Below, piece after piece: positions 8,066 to 16,748 of a DNA stretch of 42,975 nucleotides. Position 1 is the first letter of the stretch. The number at the start of each line of letters is the position of its first letter. The notes under the pieces were generated by a model. The model was not told where the DNA came from. It saw nothing but the letters and a program-made list of their open reading frames with translations, and ran no database searches. The stretch is from Porphyromonadaceae bacterium UBA7180 (GTDB taxonomy: Bacteria; Bacteroidota; Bacteroidia; Bacteroidales; Muribaculaceae), in NCBI GenBank assembly GCA_002491165.1, contig DKVK01000027.1, positions 1 to 42,975 on the forward strand, read 5' to 3'. The position numbers were made by a program, and so were the translations under genes.

Positions 8066-9772
8066 TTAAAAGACGGTTATTTTGCGCGGTTGCGGGCACT
8101 GGTCGTCCCTGACGAGATAGATGCCCTGCGGGAGCATGAAAGTTTCGCCTCCCTCGACTGCCGGAACGCGGAGCACGGTCTTGCCGGAGATGTCGTAGAC
8201 GCAGAGGTTGGTGTGGCGCTCGTCGAGCATAACGGTGAATCCGCCCTCTACGCTGCCGATGGTCAGCGGTTGCGGGGCTTCCACTCCGACTATTCCGGTG
8301 GAAGAGACGGTGATGGAGTTGGAGGGTTCGGAGCGGTAGCCGAGGCGCGAGGAACATACGGTGTAGCTTTCCATGACGCCGGGGGTGCGGCCGGTGATGC
8401 GCAGCGAATTGACGTCGCTGGTCAGCTCTTCGCTTTCCGTGTTACCCTCTTCGTAGCGGACGCGGGTCACCACATAATAGTCCACCACTTCGGGAGCGGC
8501 GCTCCAGTTGGCTGTGTATGCGTCGTCCGAGAGGTCGGTGGCAGCAGTCGCCATCAGAGTGGTGAGCGTAGGCACCGGGAATGCCTGGCCTATGAGCCGC
8601 ACGTTGATTTCGTGGCCAAGGGGGAGGCCACCGTCATAGAGGGTGAGGTTGGCGTGGTGCGTGCCGGTGGCCGTCGGGGTGTAGATTACGTTCAGCAGGT
8701 AGGCGTTGCCGCGGTTTATGTCAAGTGCCGGGATGGAGCGTGCCGAGACCGTGAACATGGCGCGGTCGTCTCCGGTGACACGCACCGAAAGGGGCGCGGT
8801 GAGGTTGGCTCCTGACACGCGGAGCTGTGCCCCTTTGCTCTGCCCTACCGCCACTTCGCCGAAGTCGAGGGCTTCGTCGTTCACCGGTTCGGTGATTTCA
8901 GGGTCGCCGGTGACGGGAGGTGTCACCTGGCCTCCCTGCTCCGAGATGCGGAACACTTCGTTCTGGCGCGTACCCCACACATATTCGGCCAGTTCGGGAA
9001 AGTCGATGTAGGGATTGCGGTTGCCCTGCGCGTTCTGCACGGCGTCGTTGCGCTCCACCTCTTTCTGCGAGACGGGGTCCTGGCGCGCCCAGTTCAGGAG
9101 CATATCCACTGCCCAGGGCCGCAGCGTGGGATACGGGCTGTTGGCCGAGAACATGTAGTTGATGACCCAGGGCAGGTCGTCATATACCGTCGCCACGTAG
9201 AAGATGGTGCGTGCGAAATCCCCCTTGTATTCGTCGCCCGGCTCGAAGACGTTGCCTGAACCGCCGCCGTAGCCCGTGGCCGCGGGGCCTACTTTAGTGA
9301 CGCCGTTGTCGAAGGTCGTGGACTTGCAGACGCCGAAGGCATAGTTGAGCTTGGCCTGGTTGGCGCGCCCGTTCGAGGGGTAAAGGTTCCACAGGTCGGA
9401 ATAGGCCGGGGTGTATTCCACGTCGCCGTTTTTCTTCCACCACGACTTGGGGATGGCGTGTTCGCGCTGCATACGGTAGCTGCTGAAGGACGAGAGCGCT
9501 TCGCCGCGCAGCAGATAGACATCGTCGGAGTACATTTCCCACCAACGCTTGTATCCGTCCACAAGGTCGGGATATACGTCGGTGTACTGCCAGTAGACGG
9601 GCAGCTGTGTGTAGACGAGGCGGGTGTGCTGCGATACACACCCTTTGGCGGCCGATTTCAGATCAGCCTGCTTCTTGCCGTCCATGGCGTTGTAGTAGCC
9701 GCCGGGGTAAGAGGCCGTCGCAACGCCCGCGGCGCCGAGGAACATCAGGAACGTGAGTAGGAATTGTTTCAT
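8066..9772 (-). CDS. Second secreted endonuclease I family nuclease
   Basis: 568 residues: signal peptide 1-20, then an endonuclease I domain with MQREHAIPKSWW (His105) and LWNLYPSNGRANQAKLNYAFG (Asn134 region). Both elements match the paralogue downstream, yet the rest of the catalytic domain has diverged strongly, so this is an old duplication. After residue about 290 comes an ASH/HYDIN-like beta domain (LDFGEVAVGQSKGAQLRVSG), then a fibronectin-III-like stretch (ATDLSDDAYTANWSAAPEV) and a type-IX-like tail (LPQGIYLVRDD, ending KITVF). The two nucleases thus carry different accessory domains, which would present similar chemistry in different contexts. A perfect 12-bp hairpin lies just in front of the start. 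Confidence 0.88.
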   Translation of the reverse strand: MKQFLLTFLMFLGAAGVATASYPGGYYNAMDGKKQADLKSAAKGCVSQHTRLVYTQLPVYWQYTDVYPDLVDGYKRWWEMYSDDVYLLRGEALSSFSSYRMQREHAIPKSWWKKNGDVEYTPAYSDLWNLYPSNGRANQAKLNYAFGVCKSTTFDNGVTKVGPAATGYGGGSGNVFEPGDEYKGDFARTIFYVATVYDDLPWVINYMFSANSPYPTLRPWAVDMLLNWARQDPVSQKEVERNDAVQNAQGNRNPYIDFPELAEYVWGTRQNEVFRISEQGGQVTPPVTGDPEITEPVNDEALDFGEVAVGQSKGAQLRVSGANLTAPLSVRVTGDDRAMFTVSARSIPALDINRGNAYLLNVIYTPTATGTHHANLTLYDGGLPLGHEINVRLIGQAFPVPTLTTLMATAATDLSDDAYTANWSAAPEVVDYYVVTRVRYEEGNTESEELTSDVNSLRITGRTPGVMESYTVCSSRLGYRSEPSNSITVSSTGIVGVEAPQPLTIGSVEGGFTVMLDERHTNLCVYDISGKTVLRVPAVEGGETFMLPQGIYLVRDDQCPQPRKITVF

Positions 9773-9790
9773 AATTGTTGTCTGTCAAAT

Positions 9791-9823
9791 ATCCCCGCCG
9801 GCACTGGTATTGCCGGCGGGGAT
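9791..9823 (-). terminator. Perfect 12-bp intercistronic hairpin before the endonuclease pair
   Basis: ATCCCCGCCGGC (9791-9802) and GCCGGCGGGGAT (9812-9823) pair perfectly around a 9-nt loop. It lies between the stop of the DUF5689 gene (9847) and the ATG of the endonuclease (9772), 18 nt from that start. No TAnnTTTG box fits behind it, so the nucleases probably depend on readthrough. The tail (ATTTGACAG) is weak for a full terminator; an attenuator or RNA-processing stem is equally possible. Confidence 0.6.
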
Positions 9824-9846
9824 GGTAGGTATGATTCGTTATCTGC

Positions 9847-11619
9847 TTATTTAACGAACGTGAAGTCAAAAGAGTTTATGCGGTAAGAGCCGGCGAATGT
9901 GAAAGTGATGCTCTCGGCATTGCCGGTCCAGATACGGTCGGTTTCGCCTTCGATGACCACCTTGCCGGTGTTGGCGGTGATTTCAACCGTTCCTTTGGTA
10001 CTTGCTTTGAACACGATTTTACCGAGCTTCTTGCCGGCGGGAGCCTTGACTGTCATCTCGGAACTGCGGTAGAGACGCAGCGTGGGGGCCGTGTTGGGGT
10101 TCCATGATGGAGACAGATAGTAGGCCGGGGTTGAGTTGTCCTTGGTTCCCGAGGGATAGGAGAAGGTGAACGCGAAGTCCCCGAGCATCATCGACTGCAG
10201 CGGCTGCCAGTGAGCAGCCTGGCCGTTGGCGTTCTGCGGATCGCCCTGCGGAATTTCTTCAGCGAAGGTACCGGCGAAATCCTTGGCGTCCTTGACATTG
10301 AGCGATACCGTCTCGCCGAGGTCGGGATTATCGGGAGTGTCGGGGTTGTCGGGAGTGGTGCTTCCGCCGAGCTGGAACTCAGCTGCGGTACCGTTGTTGC
10401 CGGTGAGCGATGCCATGCCCATCTGCGGTGCGAAGGTGCCTCGAACGCTGAGTGCCTGGCCATAGACGCCGCGGTTGTCGATAAGGTTGACCTTGGCGCG
10501 CAGTTCGGAACCCGCGGGGAGGGGTACCACCATGCACTTGGTGAAGTCGCGGGTGTCGGCCGTAGCGCCGATAACCACGTTGTTGTCCATATCCACGTCG
10601 GTGCCCCAGATGATGTCGGAGTTGGAGGTGACGGTCGATACACCGCCCTTGACGGCACCCACGATGTAGCCCTTGACCCAACCGGCGGTTCCGGTATTCT
10701 GGAGGGCGAGCGCTTCCTCTACGGTGTAGGGGTCTTCCTTCTGTCCCTTGCTCTCGAACATACAGTCGGCCGTCGAGCGGAGAAGGAGCTGCCATGTGCC
10801 GTTGAAGTAAGAGAGGAGCGCGCGGACGGTACCGTTGCCCTTCGGCAGAGTGTTGGCGTAGAATGTGGAGTAGCCCGAGGTGCGGACCACGATCGTGTTG
10901 CCCTGCTCGTCCATCAGGTTGCGGTTTTCCGTGTTCTGGTAAGTGGAGTATGTGTTCTCGCCCCCCTCCTCGAAGTGGACGTTGCGGAGTTCCACAAGAC
11001 GGCTCGACATATTGCGTATGCCGGCCTCGTCGGTGGGAAGGTCGGAAATCTTCATCACGGTGCAATAGTATCCGTCATTTTGAGGTGTCTGGCCGTAGTT
11101 TATGAGTTCGAGGTCCTGCACCGGGATACCGTTAAGCTGCGTGTGGGAGGTGAAGTTGGGGTAAATCATGAAGGAGACCTGCGGCGTGCCGTTGTACTCG
11201 CCGTAGCCGCCTATCTGCTCCAGGCCGGCGTATTTGCCTATATAGAGGCCCGTGACATCGATAACCACTTCCTGGCCCAGACGGTACTGGTTGTACAGGG
11301 AGTTCTGGTTGATGGAGAGGGTTATGGCGCCGGTAGCGTCCTGGATGTACATCGACTTGTAGATGTTGCCGGAAGCGTCGGAGGAGATTACCCGCCCTTT
11401 GATTATGTAGTGCGAGCCGTCCTCGCGCTCGGGGCACTCGATGGCGTAGTTGGTGTCGCCTTTCCAGAAGTGCTCCTTGAGCTCGGCGATGGTGGTGTTG
11501 GCCTGCCATGTGGCTTCGGGAACTTGCAGACCCGGATCGTCAAAGTCGTTCTGGCACGACGACAGTGCTGCGGCCAATAGGAGCGCGGATCCGAGGTATG
11601 TTGTTTTCAATATTTTCAT
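9847..11619 (-). CDS. Surface lipoprotein with DUF5689 and DUF6359-like OB-fold modules
   Basis: 590 residues. The lipoprotein signal ends LSSC with Cys22. Residues about 44-295 match DUF5689 as I know it; within it, YIIKGRVISSD, SMYIQDATGAITLSI and LGQEVVIDVTGLYIGKY have the five-strand rhythm of an OB fold, like the nuclease-associated YhcR OB folds. Residues about 297-415 are a second module (VEEAL..GWVKGYIVGAVKGG) related to the DUF6359 part of the next lipoprotein. A Pro/Asp linker and a C-terminal beta domain (440-590) follow. I infer an outer-surface protein that binds nucleic acid or a partner; binding is not shown by sequence alone. It lies 24 nt behind the DUF6359 lipoprotein gene in the same operon as a TonB receptor and nucleases. 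Confidence 0.82.
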   Translation of the reverse strand: MKILKTTYLGSALLLAAALSSCQNDFDDPGLQVPEATWQANTTIAELKEHFWKGDTNYAIECPEREDGSHYIIKGRVISSDASGNIYKSMYIQDATGAITLSINQNSLYNQYRLGQEVVIDVTGLYIGKYAGLEQIGGYGEYNGTPQVSFMIYPNFTSHTQLNGIPVQDLELINYGQTPQNDGYYCTVMKISDLPTDEAGIRNMSSRLVELRNVHFEEGGENTYSTYQNTENRNLMDEQGNTIVVRTSGYSTFYANTLPKGNGTVRALLSYFNGTWQLLLRSTADCMFESKGQKEDPYTVEEALALQNTGTAGWVKGYIVGAVKGGVSTVTSNSDIIWGTDVDMDNNVVIGATADTRDFTKCMVVPLPAGSELRAKVNLIDNRGVYGQALSVRGTFAPQMGMASLTGNNGTAAEFQLGGSTTPDNPDTPDNPDLGETVSLNVKDAKDFAGTFAEEIPQGDPQNANGQAAHWQPLQSMMLGDFAFTFSYPSGTKDNSTPAYYLSPSWNPNTAPTLRLYRSSEMTVKAPAGKKLGKIVFKASTKGTVEITANTGKVVIEGETDRIWTGNAESITFTFAGSYRINSFDFTFVK

Positions 11620-11643
11620 TTTGCTCTAAGTATTAAAGTGTTG

Positions 11644-12645
11644 TTACTTTTCACCTGTCACACGCACGGCGTCGATTTCCCATGTTCCGGCCAGGTTGGC
11701 GGCTGCCGACGAGGTGTAGTGGAAACCGATTTCAATCTTCTTGCCGGCATAGGATGAGAGGTCCACTGTTCCGGCGTCCATGAATGTCCAGTTGTTGCCG
11801 GGCAGGTCGGGTGTCCCGGGCATTGTGAGCGTCTGCCACTGGCCGCCGGCCTCGCGTACCGCCACGCTGCAATATTTCACGAAGTTGGCGTTGGTAGTGA
11901 AGTAGTTGGCTGCCTCCCGGAAGGTGAACTCAACCTTGGTGTAGCCCGAGAGGTTGATTTCAGGCGATACGGCCCAGGTGTCGGTGTCGTAGCGTGTGCC
12001 GGATATATAGCCCGAAGCCACTATGCCGTACTTGGAGTCCACTTTCCAGACGTTGCCGCCGCCAACGGAGTTGTCGGTGAAGTTCCACTTCTCGAAGCCG
12101 CCGCTCTTGTTGGCCTCGTAGATGGCGGGAAGCGTCGGTTTCTCGTAGACGCCCACGGAGTCGAAGTTGCAATTATCTATACTTTTCATCCCGTTGGTGC
12201 CGAAGTAGCGTTCGCAGTTGCCCTTCACGGTTACGAGCTTGCCGAGGTTTCCGGGATTGTCCACGAGGTTGAGGGCCTTGCGGGCATCGGAGCCGCTGAC
12301 GAGCTGCACGGGGATGCACTTGGTGATGTCACGCTCGTCGGGGCTGGCGGCCATCAGCATATTTGAGGCCACGGTAGCAGGGGTCTCGAACTTGGCTGTC
12401 TCGGCGGTATAGGCGTTGGAGATGCCGGTGTCTATCCATCCAACGATGTAACCGGTTACCCAGACGCCGCTGCCGTTGGCGCCGGCTATTACCTGCGAGA
12501 CGCTCATGGGGTCGTCCCAGACGCCGCTGCCGTAGTCGGCCGGCACTATTACGGGGGGATAATCCTTGTCGTCGCTGCATGAGGAGAAACCGGCTCCCGT
12601 GAGCACTGCGGCGGCAAGTGTAAGATATATTCCTATTTTTTTCAT
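11644..12645 (-). CDS. Surface lipoprotein with DUF6359-like module and anchor domain
   Basis: 333 residues, lipobox FSSC with Cys23. Residues about 45-165 form a DUF6359-like OB-fold module (VTGYIVGWIDTG, DITKCIPVQLVSGSDARKALNL, LGKLVTVKGNCERYFG) that is similar to the second half of the neighbouring 590-residue lipoprotein. Residues about 172-333 form a choice-of-anchor-like beta domain (AIYEANKSGG, WKVDSKYGIVASGY, GTWEIDAVRVTGEK) nearly superimposable on the C-terminal module of the endonuclease at 6503-8041. The protein therefore bridges both modules of the locus. It occupies the place next to the TonB receptor where SusD-type lipoproteins normally sit, which suggests an analogous capture role. 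The gap to the receptor gene is 37 nt. Confidence 0.8.
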   Translation of the reverse strand: MKKIGIYLTLAAAVLTGAGFSSCSDDKDYPPVIVPADYGSGVWDDPMSVSQVIAGANGSGVWVTGYIVGWIDTGISNAYTAETAKFETPATVASNMLMAASPDERDITKCIPVQLVSGSDARKALNLVDNPGNLGKLVTVKGNCERYFGTNGMKSIDNCNFDSVGVYEKPTLPAIYEANKSGGFEKWNFTDNSVGGGNVWKVDSKYGIVASGYISGTRYDTDTWAVSPEINLSGYTKVEFTFREAANYFTTNANFVKYCSVAVREAGGQWQTLTMPGTPDLPGNNWTFMDAGTVDLSSYAGKKIEIGFHYTSSAAANLAGTWEIDAVRVTGEK

Positions 12646-12682
12646 CTTTTATAATCTTTTTTTGAGGTTCTGCCGCCGGCGA

Positions 12683-15484
12683 TCAGAAGCGTATTCCGAA
12701 GTTGAAGAACACGCGGATGCCCTGGGCATAATAAATCTTGTTCGGGAACTTGGTGGTGCTGTAGTTCTCGTAGTCGAACTTACCTTCCTGATAACCGCCG
12801 GTCTGAATCTTGCGGTTGTTCAGCACATTGTTGACACTGAGATTGAAGTTGAGCGAACCCCAGCGCGTGTATATCACCTTGCCGATGCTTACGTTGAGGG
12901 TGAAGGCGTCTTTGAGCTTGTCCTGGTGGGCTATCTCTTCGATTTTCTGCTCCACGGCCTGCTGGATGGTCTGGCCTTCGGCGGGTTTTACCACTGTGTA
13001 AAGTTCCGGCATTGCCTCGTGGCGTGTCGGGGCGAGGTCTACGTAACCGTCGGCGAAGTAGTTGGCGTTGATGCCGAAGAACCACATTCCGGGAGCTGCG
13101 TAGTCGAGGCCGAGGCTATAAGCCTGCTGCGGGGTACCTCCGAGGTGGAAACCTTTGAGGTAAACGCGGCGGCTGACATCCTCCTGCGAACCGTTTTCAT
13201 ACGAACGGACGCCGAGGGGGTTGTTGCGGTAGGTGTACTGCGCTATGGTACCTGCACCGGTGAGCGAGAGGCTCGGGGTGAACTTGTAGACGAAACCGAG
13301 TTCCAGACCGGTGTATCGTGTCTGGATGCCGGACATGGCGTAGTTCATGAAGGTGTTGAGCTGGTAGTCGTAGAATCCGCTGCGCTTGATGCCGTCCCAC
13401 ATCTCGGTGTAGAAACCGCCGATGGAGCCGCGGAAGTTATTATAGTTCCAGATGTAAGCGATGTCGGCCGAGAGGAAACGCTCGCTCTTCAGGCCTGTGA
13501 CCGAGGTATCCTTGATACGCGGTGAAACATAAGCGTAATCGGGCAGCGGGGCGCGTGTGCCGTATGCGAAGTGAGCCGCGAAGTAGTTGCGGCCGTTGAG
13601 CTTGTACGTGGCGCCGGCCTTGAAGGCGGCGTTGTCGAAGGTGTGGCGTTTGCCGCTCCCCAGCGAGTTCTCGGGGGCGCGGCCGTTCTGCATGTTACCG
13701 TGGCGCATGAAGTTGGTGTAGCTCATTTCGAGACCGTAGTTCACGTCCCAGTGCATGGTGTTGATCTGGTTCTGGATCCAGGCCTTGGCCAGATAAGAAC
13801 GTATGTTGTAGTCGTAGCCGAACTTGTCGCCGTCCGTCACCTTGCGGTTGGGGTTGCGCAGGTCGTTCTGCAGGATTTCGGGATTGTCGGGGAAGTCGCG
13901 CTCGGCGAAGTTGTCGACGTCTCTCCAGAACTCGCCGCCCAGGAGGTTGTCAATGGTCTTGTAGTAGTGGGCGTCGGTGTAGTTGAAGCTGACGCCGGCC
14001 TGGAGCTGCATGTAGTCGTTGAGGCGGCTGTTGACGTAGCTGTTGAACATCCAGGAGGTGAAGTTGGAGTGGCGGCGCTCCAGGATATATGTGGACTGCC
14101 CCTTGAGTTCGGGGTTGCGGTCGTAGAGGTCGCGGTTCAGCCAGTTGGCCTGGTAGAGGGCGTCCCAGTTGATCTGGCGGAAGTGCTTGTCGTGGCGCCA
14201 GAGGTCGGTGTATGTGTCATACTGCGCCAGCTGTGCGGCGTAGAGGTCCGGGTCCGTCTCCGGGTCGGCCGTAGGCTTGTAGTACGACGGCAGGTAGCGG
14301 TAGTAGTCGGGGCGCGGGTCGGCTGCCTGGTACCAGTTCAGCGCCGAGCTGGAATAGTTGTTGGAGCGGAAACCGATACCGGTGTTCACAACGGTTCCCA
14401 TCTTGGGTTTCCATATCCAGTTGACGAGGGCCGAGGGGTCGAAGCTTTTGACAACGCGGGCCGATTTCTTCTTGCCGTCGAGATAACCCCACGAGGGGTT
14501 GTAGAGGTTCGAGCCGGCCAGGTCATAGGCCTCCTGTGTGGCGGCGGCGTTGGTGGCGCGCTCGGTCGGGGCGCCCCATGTGGAGATGTTGATGGAGTGC
14601 TTGTCGTTGAAGATTTTCTGCAACGAGAGGGCGTAGCCGAAGCTGTTGTAGAACGTACCCTCTATAACACCCTCCGGAGCGTAACGCCCTATGACGCTGG
14701 CCGAGAATGCCCAGCCGTTCTTCGTCACGCCGGTGTTGTACTGGAGCATGGCGCGCAGCATATAGTTGGAGTTGGTGTAGCTGACGTTGCCGCGGAAGCC
14801 CGGGGCGTATTCCGAGGCGTAGGTGGTGAAGTTGGTGGAACCGCCTATGCGGCCGAAGCCGAAGTTGGCGTTGTCCATGTCCACCTCCACGGTCTTGTTG
14901 CGGAAGGCGCTTGAGGTCATGCCGCCCAGTCCGCTGTAGTTGAAACGGCCGCGCATGGCGTCGTTATAGTCGAAACCGTTGATGTAACCGGCGTTCCAGT
15001 TGGCCTCGTAGCCGCGGATGCGGAAACGCACGGTGGAAAAGTTGTAGTTTGCCGTCTGGTAATAGACGTCGTTGGTGGCACCCTGGATGGTGCCGATGGA
15101 CTGTGAGAGCCCTTCGTCCTCCACGAGGGCGGACTGGTCTTCCATCTGGTCGTCGGAGGTCATGTTGCGGGCATCGAAGGTAGGCGTCAGGCGGAGCGTG
15201 CCGACGTCAGCCACGATTCCGGACTTTACGGTGACGTCTTGCGAGAAGTCGTCGTAGCCGTAAGCGATAATGTCGAGCTGTGTTTCGCCCGGCTGCGCGT
15301 TCGAGATGGTGAAGCGGCCGTCAGCGCCGCTGACCACGAAAACGCCCTGGCCGCGGAGCACGATGTTGGCATCGGCCACGGGCTTGCCGTTGCGGGCGTC
15401 TACCACCATGCCCGTCAGACCGGTGGCCGCGAGCGTCGGGAGCGCCATGCAAAGGAGCAGGAGCAGTGTAAGTTTTATTCGCAT
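12683..15484 (-). CDS. TonB-dependent outer-membrane receptor with carboxypeptidase-like N-domain
   Basis: 933 residues: signal peptide 1-19, a CarboxypepD_reg-like domain at about 21-105 (TGMVVDARNGKPVADANIVL), a plug region with FRIRGYEANWNAGYINGFDYND near 150-175, and a long beta barrel ending in the terminal aromatic IRVFFNFGIRF expected for BAM-dependent insertion. It would import a substrate across the outer membrane using TonB energy. The plug lacks the classical SusC signature block and no susD follows, so it is not a standard glycan SusCD pair. Neighbours are nucleases and OB-fold lipoproteins, hence the inference that oligonucleotides, nucleosides or another phosphorylated ligand are imported. 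It begins 46 nt after the stop of the EEP gene. Confidence 0.9.
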   Translation of the reverse strand: MRIKLTLLLLLCMALPTLAATGLTGMVVDARNGKPVADANIVLRGQGVFVVSGADGRFTISNAQPGETQLDIIAYGYDDFSQDVTVKSGIVADVGTLRLTPTFDARNMTSDDQMEDQSALVEDEGLSQSIGTIQGATNDVYYQTANYNFSTVRFRIRGYEANWNAGYINGFDYNDAMRGRFNYSGLGGMTSSAFRNKTVEVDMDNANFGFGRIGGSTNFTTYASEYAPGFRGNVSYTNSNYMLRAMLQYNTGVTKNGWAFSASVIGRYAPEGVIEGTFYNSFGYALSLQKIFNDKHSINISTWGAPTERATNAAATQEAYDLAGSNLYNPSWGYLDGKKKSARVVKSFDPSALVNWIWKPKMGTVVNTGIGFRSNNYSSSALNWYQAADPRPDYYRYLPSYYKPTADPETDPDLYAAQLAQYDTYTDLWRHDKHFRQINWDALYQANWLNRDLYDRNPELKGQSTYILERRHSNFTSWMFNSYVNSRLNDYMQLQAGVSFNYTDAHYYKTIDNLLGGEFWRDVDNFAERDFPDNPEILQNDLRNPNRKVTDGDKFGYDYNIRSYLAKAWIQNQINTMHWDVNYGLEMSYTNFMRHGNMQNGRAPENSLGSGKRHTFDNAAFKAGATYKLNGRNYFAAHFAYGTRAPLPDYAYVSPRIKDTSVTGLKSERFLSADIAYIWNYNNFRGSIGGFYTEMWDGIKRSGFYDYQLNTFMNYAMSGIQTRYTGLELGFVYKFTPSLSLTGAGTIAQYTYRNNPLGVRSYENGSQEDVSRRVYLKGFHLGGTPQQAYSLGLDYAAPGMWFFGINANYFADGYVDLAPTRHEAMPELYTVVKPAEGQTIQQAVEQKIEEIAHQDKLKDAFTLNVSIGKVIYTRWGSLNFNLSVNNVLNNRKIQTGGYQEGKFDYENYSTTKFPNKIYYAQGIRVFFNFGIRF

Positions 15485-15530
15485 GATTCTGATATGTTTG
15501 ATTTTGTTATTTTCAAGGGGATTTTACAGG

Positions 15531-16604
15531 TTATTTGCGCGGCCGCACTTTCAGGAACACTTCGGTGGGAAGGTGGTCGCTGTATCCGTCCATCCACACA
15601 CCGGAGCCGAATGTGCGCAGCGGCGAACCCTTGTACTGCCCTTCCTGCTGGATGAGGAACGGCTTGTCGTTCCATACCTTGGCGGCAAGGAACTCGAGCG
15701 GGTTGGAACCTTGGGCGCAGAAGTCGTAGCCCACTATTATCTGGTCGAAGAGGTCCCAGCCGCTGCGGTAGATGTATGAGCCGATGCCGTCGTCGAGCTT
15801 CTTCCAGAAGGGGTTGTAGAACTGTCCCGGCTTGGCGTCCTTCATGTTCTTGGCGCCGCCGAGCACCTCGGCGCACGAGCGGTTGTTGGGGTCGTCGTTG
15901 AGGTCGCCCATCACTATGATGCCCATGTTGGGGTCGATGGCGTGGAGCGAGTCGGCTATGTGGCGGCTCAGGCGTGCGGCTGCCTCGCGGAGCCACGAGC
16001 TCTGTTCCGTGCCGCCGCGACGCGACGGCCAGTGGTTGACTATTATGGCCACGCGTGCCGGGCCCAGGAGGCCTACCACACACATCTGGTCGCGCGTGCG
16101 GAAGTTGGGCAACGAGTCTATGTAGAGCAGGTGGTTGGTGACGTTGATGGGGCGGAAATACTGCGGGTCGTAGAGCAGTCCCACGTCCACGCCGCGGCGG
16201 TCCGGGGAGTCGTGGTGCACTATGCGGAGGTTGCGGTGTCGCAGCGGCTCGGCCTTGACGAGGTCTTCGAGCACGGAGCGGTTCTCGATTTCGCTGACGC
16301 CTATCACGGCCGGACCGTCGGGCGTCGTCTGTGTGGTGAGCTGCGAGATGGCGTAGGCCATGTTGTGGATTTTGCTCCAATACTTCTTGCCGTCCCACTT
16401 GCGGTCGCCCTTCGGCGAGAACTCCAGGTCGTATTTTCCGTTGTTGTTGATGGTGTCGAAGAGGTTTTCAAGGTTGTAGAAAGCCACACCGTACACCTGG
16501 GCCGGTTTCTGGCGCACCGGGGCTTCGGTCTGTGCCGTAAGCAGGAAAGCGCCGAAGAGCCCCGCGGCTGCTACGGCGGCTGTTATAAGTCTCTTTATTC
16601 CCAT
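15531..16604 (-). CDS. Exported endonuclease/exonuclease/phosphatase (EEP) family protein
   Basis: 357 residues with a hydrophobic N-terminal export signal (1-25). EEP fold landmarks are VAFYNLENLFDT (Asn44, Asn47), IGVSEIENRS (metal-binding Glu near 105), GVDVGLLYD, VNHWPSRRGG, GDLNDDPNN (catalytic Asp/Asn pair) and YSDHLP with His344 near the C-terminus. All residues of the Mg-dependent phosphodiesterase centre appear present. Family members are DNases, nucleases of the ExeM/YhcR type and phosphatases. In this operon, between DeoC and a TonB receptor and upstream of two endonuclease I genes, extracellular or periplasmic nuclease activity is the simplest reading. It starts 144 nt after deoC without a convincing terminator between them. 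Confidence 0.88.
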   Translation of the reverse strand: MGIKRLITAAVAAAGLFGAFLLTAQTEAPVRQKPAQVYGVAFYNLENLFDTINNNGKYDLEFSPKGDRKWDGKKYWSKIHNMAYAISQLTTQTTPDGPAVIGVSEIENRSVLEDLVKAEPLRHRNLRIVHHDSPDRRGVDVGLLYDPQYFRPINVTNHLLYIDSLPNFRTRDQMCVVGLLGPARVAIIVNHWPSRRGGTEQSSWLREAAARLSRHIADSLHAIDPNMGIIVMGDLNDDPNNRSCAEVLGGAKNMKDAKPGQFYNPFWKKLDDGIGSYIYRSGWDLFDQIIVGYDFCAQGSNPLEFLAAKVWNDKPFLIQQEGQYKGSPLRTFGSGVWMDGYSDHLPTEVFLKVRPRK

Positions 16605-16748
16605 ATATCAGGCGGTTTTTTCAGTTTAAGTTTGTCTGTGGAAAAAGTAACCTTTCCCGGTTGAACGGGTGGCGAAAGCGGACCGGAAGCCCGTTTTTTC
16701 ATTTGCATCCGGGCCGTTTGTACGGTTAATCAGCCGGAATGGCACGGG

